Shown piece after piece: positions 56,788 to 64,000 of a stretch of 64,000 bases of DNA (the stretch's first letter is position 1; the number at the start of each line of letters is the position of its first letter). Under the pieces are notes generated by a model. It saw nothing but the letters and a program-made list of their open reading frames with translations. It made no database searches and was not told the DNA's origin. The DNA comes from Clostridia bacterium (GTDB taxonomy: Bacteria; Bacillota; Clostridia; Christensenellales; Aristaeellaceae): contig JAFRBK010000016.1 of the NCBI GenBank assembly GCA_017404985.1, positions 1 to 64,000 on the forward strand, in the 5' to 3' direction. The translations under genes were made by a program, and so were the position numbers.

Positions 56788-57816
56788 TCATTCAGTGAAT
56801 CTTATGATCTGCCTTTCCGCATCCACAGCGGCATCAACTCCAAAGGGGATAATGCAGCGCGGCATCGCATGCCCGATATTCAGGTTGAACACAATCGGAA
56901 GCTCCGGCCGGTTAATCACTTCGACCAGCAGCTGTTTGTACTCTTCGGCATAGGTTTCATCCATCGGTTTCCCGGCCAGCACACCGGAAACCACATCAAA
57001 CACACCGGTACCCTTCAGGAATTCCAGCGCCTTGCGGTACAGCGCCGGCGTCGGCTTTTCCTCGCTGGATTCCAGCAGCAGAATGCGTCCCTTCCAGTCC
57101 TCCCTTTCCGGGAACAAATGATACTTCCGGCACAGCACCGGCATGTCTGCATACCGGCCGCCATCGAAGAAATCATACAGCGAATCAATGCACCCTCCGA
57201 GGATCTTTCCCGAAAAGGCCGGGGAACCCTGCAGCAGCTCAAAACCCTGATTGGGATGGGCAGGAGTTGTCGTCCCGACCTGATCCGGTGAAAACTGTTT
57301 CCTTTCTTCGTACCAGACGTCGCTGGGAGTGACCTCCCGGATTGTTCCGGTCGTGACCAATTCTTCAAAGTATTTCCGGGTATAGGGGAGCATGTCCGGG
57401 CCCAGGTCGCAGACATCGCAAAGGAACGCCTGGCCGTAAAATGTTTTGAGCCCGACTTTATGGAGCATCAGATGATTGACGGTGGTATCCGAAAAGCCCA
57501 GAAAGACTTTGTCTGTCACCGCTTCCGCCAGTTCGTTATGGTCGAAGAGATACGGCAGCAGCCGGTAAGTGTCATCCCCGCCGATCGCACACAGGATCAT
57601 GTCAATCTCCGGATCCCGGAACGCCTCCAGCAGGTCTTCCGCCCGCTTTTCCGGATGGTCCCGGACATATTCCAGCCCCTTCAGCGCATGGGGCATGAAC
57701 TTTACGTTCAGGCCGTATTCTTTCAGCCTGCGCAGGCCGATTTCCACTTCATACCGGACGGACTCCTCCCCTGTAATCCCGCTGGACAGGCTTACAATTG
57801 CAACATTCCTGATCAT
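56788..57816 (-). CDS. S66-family LD-carboxypeptidase / MccF-like protein
   Basis: A 342-residue S66-type peptidase. The nucleophile turn is ILCAIGGDDTYRLLPYLF; the family has Ser where Thr stands here (IGGDDS). The Glu and His of the triad are in the usual C-terminal part (LLESSEEKP and NIGHAMPR). LdcA trims peptidoglycan tetrapeptides, MccF inactivates microcin C. The start at 57816 follows GGAGGGG. Thr as nucleophile may be tolerated or may mark an altered function. Confidence 0.8.
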   Translation of the reverse strand: MIRNVAIVSLSSGITGEESVRYEVEIGLRRLKEYGLNVKFMPHALKGLEYVRDHPEKRAEDLLEAFRDPEIDMILCAIGGDDTYRLLPYLFDHNELAEAVTDKVFLGFSDTTVNHLMLHKVGLKTFYGQAFLCDVCDLGPDMLPYTRKYFEELVTTGTIREVTPSDVWYEERKQFSPDQVGTTTPAHPNQGFELLQGSPAFSGKILGGCIDSLYDFFDGGRYADMPVLCRKYHLFPEREDWKGRILLLESSEEKPTPALYRKALEFLKGTGVFDVVSGVLAGKPMDETYAEEYKQLLVEVINRPELPIVFNLNIGHAMPRCIIPFGVDAAVDAERQIIRFTE

Positions 57817-57887
57817 TTTCCCCTCCATATTCTTCGCGGCAGGGAGATTTCACCATTCCCCTGCCATCCGTTTTCCAAATCAAGAGC

Positions 57888-57917
57888 AAAAACCGCTTAC
57901 CCGTCAGAGATAAGCGG
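57888..57917 (-). terminator. Terminator of the zinc-ribbon gene
   Basis: CCGCTTA (57893-57899) and TAAGCGG (57911-57917) form a stem followed by TTTTT on the minus strand, about 100 bp after the stop at 58021. Confidence 0.75.
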
Positions 57918-58020
57918 CCGGATGACGAATACCATTCCTTCGTGCTGTCATCATATTTGGTTTCTTCCGGATTTTTCACAATCAATAACCCTGCCGGATA
58001 TCGTCCGTGTCAAACATGAG

Positions 58021-58752
58021 TTATCTTCTGTGCCCGCCAGGACCGCCATGGCCCGGCCCATGGCCTGCAGGGCCGTGAGATCCTCCAGGCCCATGCCCTG
58101 AAAGACCGTGCCCGAAAGACCCGAGGGGATTATGCTGCGGCGGTGATTTGCGAATCACCTTTCTCGGTTCCAGAGAGGGAGGGCTCAGACGCGGACGGAA
58201 ATTCCGCTGATAGACAGGCGGATTCGGCCGGTAGCTGATTTGAAACAGCCGTTCCAGCAGCGATGGCTTCTTGTAACGGCGATAGGATCTGATCCTGTTG
58301 GATACCGTCAGCGCTCCGATCACGGCTGCTGCCCCTGCAAGCAGATTGCCGGCAGAGTCGAATACAGAATTCGTTGCCTTTGATGTCAGATCCACATACT
58401 GATCCTGCTGATTGGTCACAGATACCTGAACCCCATATTCGGTAAACAGCTGCGCAACGGTTTTCGCCTCATTGGCATTCAGCCTTTCGCCAACGACAAC
58501 CGGCGCCATATTGACCAGGGCCGTCGATTCCGCATCCGTATATCCGAACACGTCTTCCAGAAGGTCGCCCGTCATGGTTTTGCTGCATGAACCGCAGGAG
58601 ACCAGAACCAGATTGTATTCATCTGTCAGGTTCGCTGTTGAGACCGCCTTATTCAGAAGGGATATGGAAGCCGTTGTTTCCGTCAGCGCCTGCCCGCAGT
58701 ACGGGCAAAAATTCCCGCCATTCACTTCAGCCCCGCAGTTTTTACAATACAT
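58021..58752 (-). CDS. Zinc-ribbon protein with bL12-like domain and His/Gly tail
   Basis: A 243-residue protein. The N-terminus is a zinc ribbon (CKNCGAEVNGGNFCPYCG). Residues about 45-115 resemble the ribosomal protein L7/L12 C-terminal fold (YNLVLVSCGSCSKTMTGDLLEDVFGYTDAES..., VNMAPVVVGERLNANEAKTV), with Cys residues added. One membrane-like helix (NLLAGAAAVIGALTVS) follows, then a basic region and a tail of 35 residues rich in His and Gly (SFGHGLSGHGPGG...). Such tails bind metals. Starting at 58752 gives a proper ribosome-site spacing to GAGGAGG. No function can be assigned. Confidence 0.75.
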   Translation of the reverse strand: MYCKNCGAEVNGGNFCPYCGQALTETTASISLLNKAVSTANLTDEYNLVLVSCGSCSKTMTGDLLEDVFGYTDAESTALVNMAPVVVGERLNANEAKTVAQLFTEYGVQVSVTNQQDQYVDLTSKATNSVFDSAGNLLAGAAAVIGALTVSNRIRSYRRYKKPSLLERLFQISYRPNPPVYQRNFRPRLSPPSLEPRKVIRKSPPQHNPLGSFGHGLSGHGPGGSHGPAGHGPGHGGPGGHRR

Positions 58753-58869
58753 CCTCATTCCTCCTCTCAGGATCATGATACTCCTATCTGTATTTTCGGA
58801 TTCACCACGCGTTCATTGTACCATGGCGGAGCCTATACCGTCCAGATGAACTTTTACGGAAATTGCCTG

Positions 58870-58898
58870 TTGCCATCCCGGCGCGGGCGGCATATCAT
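58870..58898 (+). promoter_or_regulatory. Promoter of the secreted esterase gene
   Basis: TTGCCA (58870-58875) and TATCAT (58893-58898), 17 bp apart, about 38 bp before the start codon at 58937. Confidence 0.6.
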
Positions 58899-58936
58899 AA
58901 TAGCTGTCCTGATCATTGTCTGTGAGGAGGGTTCTT

Positions 58937-59851
58937 ATGCTGAAACTGTTTATCATCCTGGCGCTGCTCGTATGCCTGCTCTGCTGTTCCGCCGCCGCTC
59001 TTGCCGAATCCGCTTCCCCGCTTCCGGAGCTGCCGGACAAGCTGCCCCCTGAATACAAAAAAATCCTGAAAGAGGGCGGAACCGTCCGGAGAATCGAGTA
59101 TCCCTCGAAGGATTATTACGGTGATCAGAAAAAAATCATGAAGCCCGCGCTGGTTTACCTGCCCGCCGGTTATTCGGAAGACCGGCAGTATGACCTGCTG
59201 GTGCTCTGCCATGGCATCGGCGGAACCGAAATGGAATGGGGATTTCTGAGCCCCGACTGCCCCGGCAAATGCGCCGTGGACAACCTGATTGCCAACGGGG
59301 AAATCAAGCCGCTGATCATTGTCATGCCCAACGGCCGCTCCACCGAGAACTACGGCAATACAGACTGGAGCAACATGCAGGCCTTCTATTCTTTCGGCCA
59401 GGAAATCCGTAACGACCTGCTGCCATGGATGGACGCCCATTACGCCACCTACGGCGCCGGCCTGAATGACCTGAGCGCCTCCCGGGATCACCGGTACATG
59501 GCCGGCCTGTCCATGGGCGGTATGCAAACCATCAATATCGGCATGTGCGAATGCATGGACCTGTTCTCCGCTTTCGGCGCTTTCTCCGCCGCGCCCACCA
59601 GCTATACGGCATCCAGGGTCGCTGCGGAAATCAAAAAGTTTGAACAGTATCCCATCCGTTTCTTCTATAACATCTGCGGTACGGAAGACGGCATTGCCTA
59701 TAACTCCGCTTCCGCTGCAGCCAAAGACCTGCTGAAGTATACCGATCAGCTGACGGAAGCCAACTGGCACTGGCAGGAATGCCCCGGAGACCATAACTTT
59801 GACATCTGGTATCTCGGCCTGTTCAATTTCCTTCGCATCCTGGGAAACTGA
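58937..59851 (+). CDS. Secreted esterase, feruloyl-esterase-like (CE1 type)
   Basis: A 304-residue alpha/beta hydrolase with a signal peptide (LFIILALLVCLLCCSAAALA). The nucleophile elbow is GLSMGGMQT; HGIGGTEMEW forms the oxyanion region and PGDHNFDIW supplies the catalytic His. The group (PF00756, CE1) includes feruloyl and acetyl-xylan esterases, fitting a plant-fibre habitat. GAGGAGGG precedes 58937. It is convergent with the P-type ATPase gene, 10 bp away. Confidence 0.85.
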   Translation: MLKLFIILALLVCLLCCSAAALAESASPLPELPDKLPPEYKKILKEGGTVRRIEYPSKDYYGDQKKIMKPALVYLPAGYSEDRQYDLLVLCHGIGGTEMEWGFLSPDCPGKCAVDNLIANGEIKPLIIVMPNGRSTENYGNTDWSNMQAFYSFGQEIRNDLLPWMDAHYATYGAGLNDLSASRDHRYMAGLSMGGMQTINIGMCECMDLFSAFGAFSAAPTSYTASRVAAEIKKFEQYPIRFFYNICGTEDGIAYNSASAAAKDLLKYTDQLTEANWHWQECPGDHNFDIWYLGLFNFLRILGN

Positions 59852-59861
59852 AAGCTGATGC

Positions 59862-62513
<2,652 letters not shown>

Positions 62514-62568
62514 ATCGTTTTCCCCCTGTTTCCAATCAGCAAAATCAGCAAACTTCTGAACCAATCGT

Positions 62569-64000
<1,432 letters not shown>

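Overview
The window looks like chromosomal DNA from an anaerobic Firmicute, most likely a gut or rumen clostridium. Supporting signs are the T-box riboswitch, sigma-A type promoters with strong GGAGG ribosome sites, Rrf2, MerR and AraC regulators, TTG starts, and a sugar and iron-scavenging gene set. A Christensenellales/Aristaeella-like source is possible but is only a guess from protein style. The DNA is GC-rich in appearance and gene dense. I saw no tRNA or rRNA gene, no CRISPR array, no insertion sequence with a transposase and no prophage.

Layout. 1-2350: a Phd-Doc toxin-antitoxin pair cut by the left edge, an Rpn-type nuclease gene between two REP-like hairpins, and a decayed DUF362 gene. 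2370-4095: a NUDIX hydrolase and a beta-lactamase-fold serine hydrolase. 4144-13741: a nine-gene minus-strand operon for P19/FTR1-type iron uptake: iron permease, P19 protein, DUF2318 protein, two FtsX-like permeases (one carrying an FMN-binding domain), an ATPase, a DUF4418 protein, and a second permease/ATPase pair. It faces an AraC-type regulator with its own ABC pair (14015-17582) across a region holding four related palindromes. 17662-19059: molybdopterin genes (MogA-MoaE fusion, MoaC). 19076-22727: an ABC exporter, an AdhR-like MerR regulator and an iron alcohol dehydrogenase, tied together by matching 19-bp-spacer promoters. 22709-26949: TcdA, an IscR-like Rrf2 regulator, and a T-box-controlled HTH-cupin-acyl-CoA synthetase. 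27025-30379: rhamnose catabolism rhaB-rhaA-rhaD.

30371-41491: PheA, glycogen synthase, an ECF sigma factor, a PAP2 phosphatase, a glycerophosphodiesterase, several secreted SH3-like or low-complexity envelope proteins, and two paralogous small proteins of about 63 residues with a peptide-leader-like motif. 41692-49327: metallophosphoesterase, a MATE transporter fused to an RsbW-like ATPase domain, HAD-like and hypothetical proteins, a GNAT-aldo/keto reductase fusion, and an esterase/ATP-grasp/CPBP-protease operon. 49413-53179: a cystine-type amino acid ABC operon ending in an Rrf2 regulator and headed by a palindromic operator, a short cysteine-containing leader peptide and an attenuator. 53241-64000: DUF1294, GGDEF-like, methyltransferase, flavin reductase, S66 peptidase, zinc-ribbon protein, secreted esterase, Ca2+-type P-ATPase and the C-terminal part of a GH2 beta-galactosidase cut by the right edge.

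Recurring themes are iron acquisition and extracytoplasmic redox (P19 system, two DxxSGAT motifs that could be flavinylated, IscR-like Rrf2), thiol, aldehyde and cysteine sensing (AdhR-like MerR, Rrf2 plus Cys leader), and unusual domain fusions. The strongest candidates for something not well described are the flavin-domain permease inside the P19 operon, the T-box on a cupin-acyl-CoA synthetase, the small-protein pair, and the cysteine leader-attenuator.
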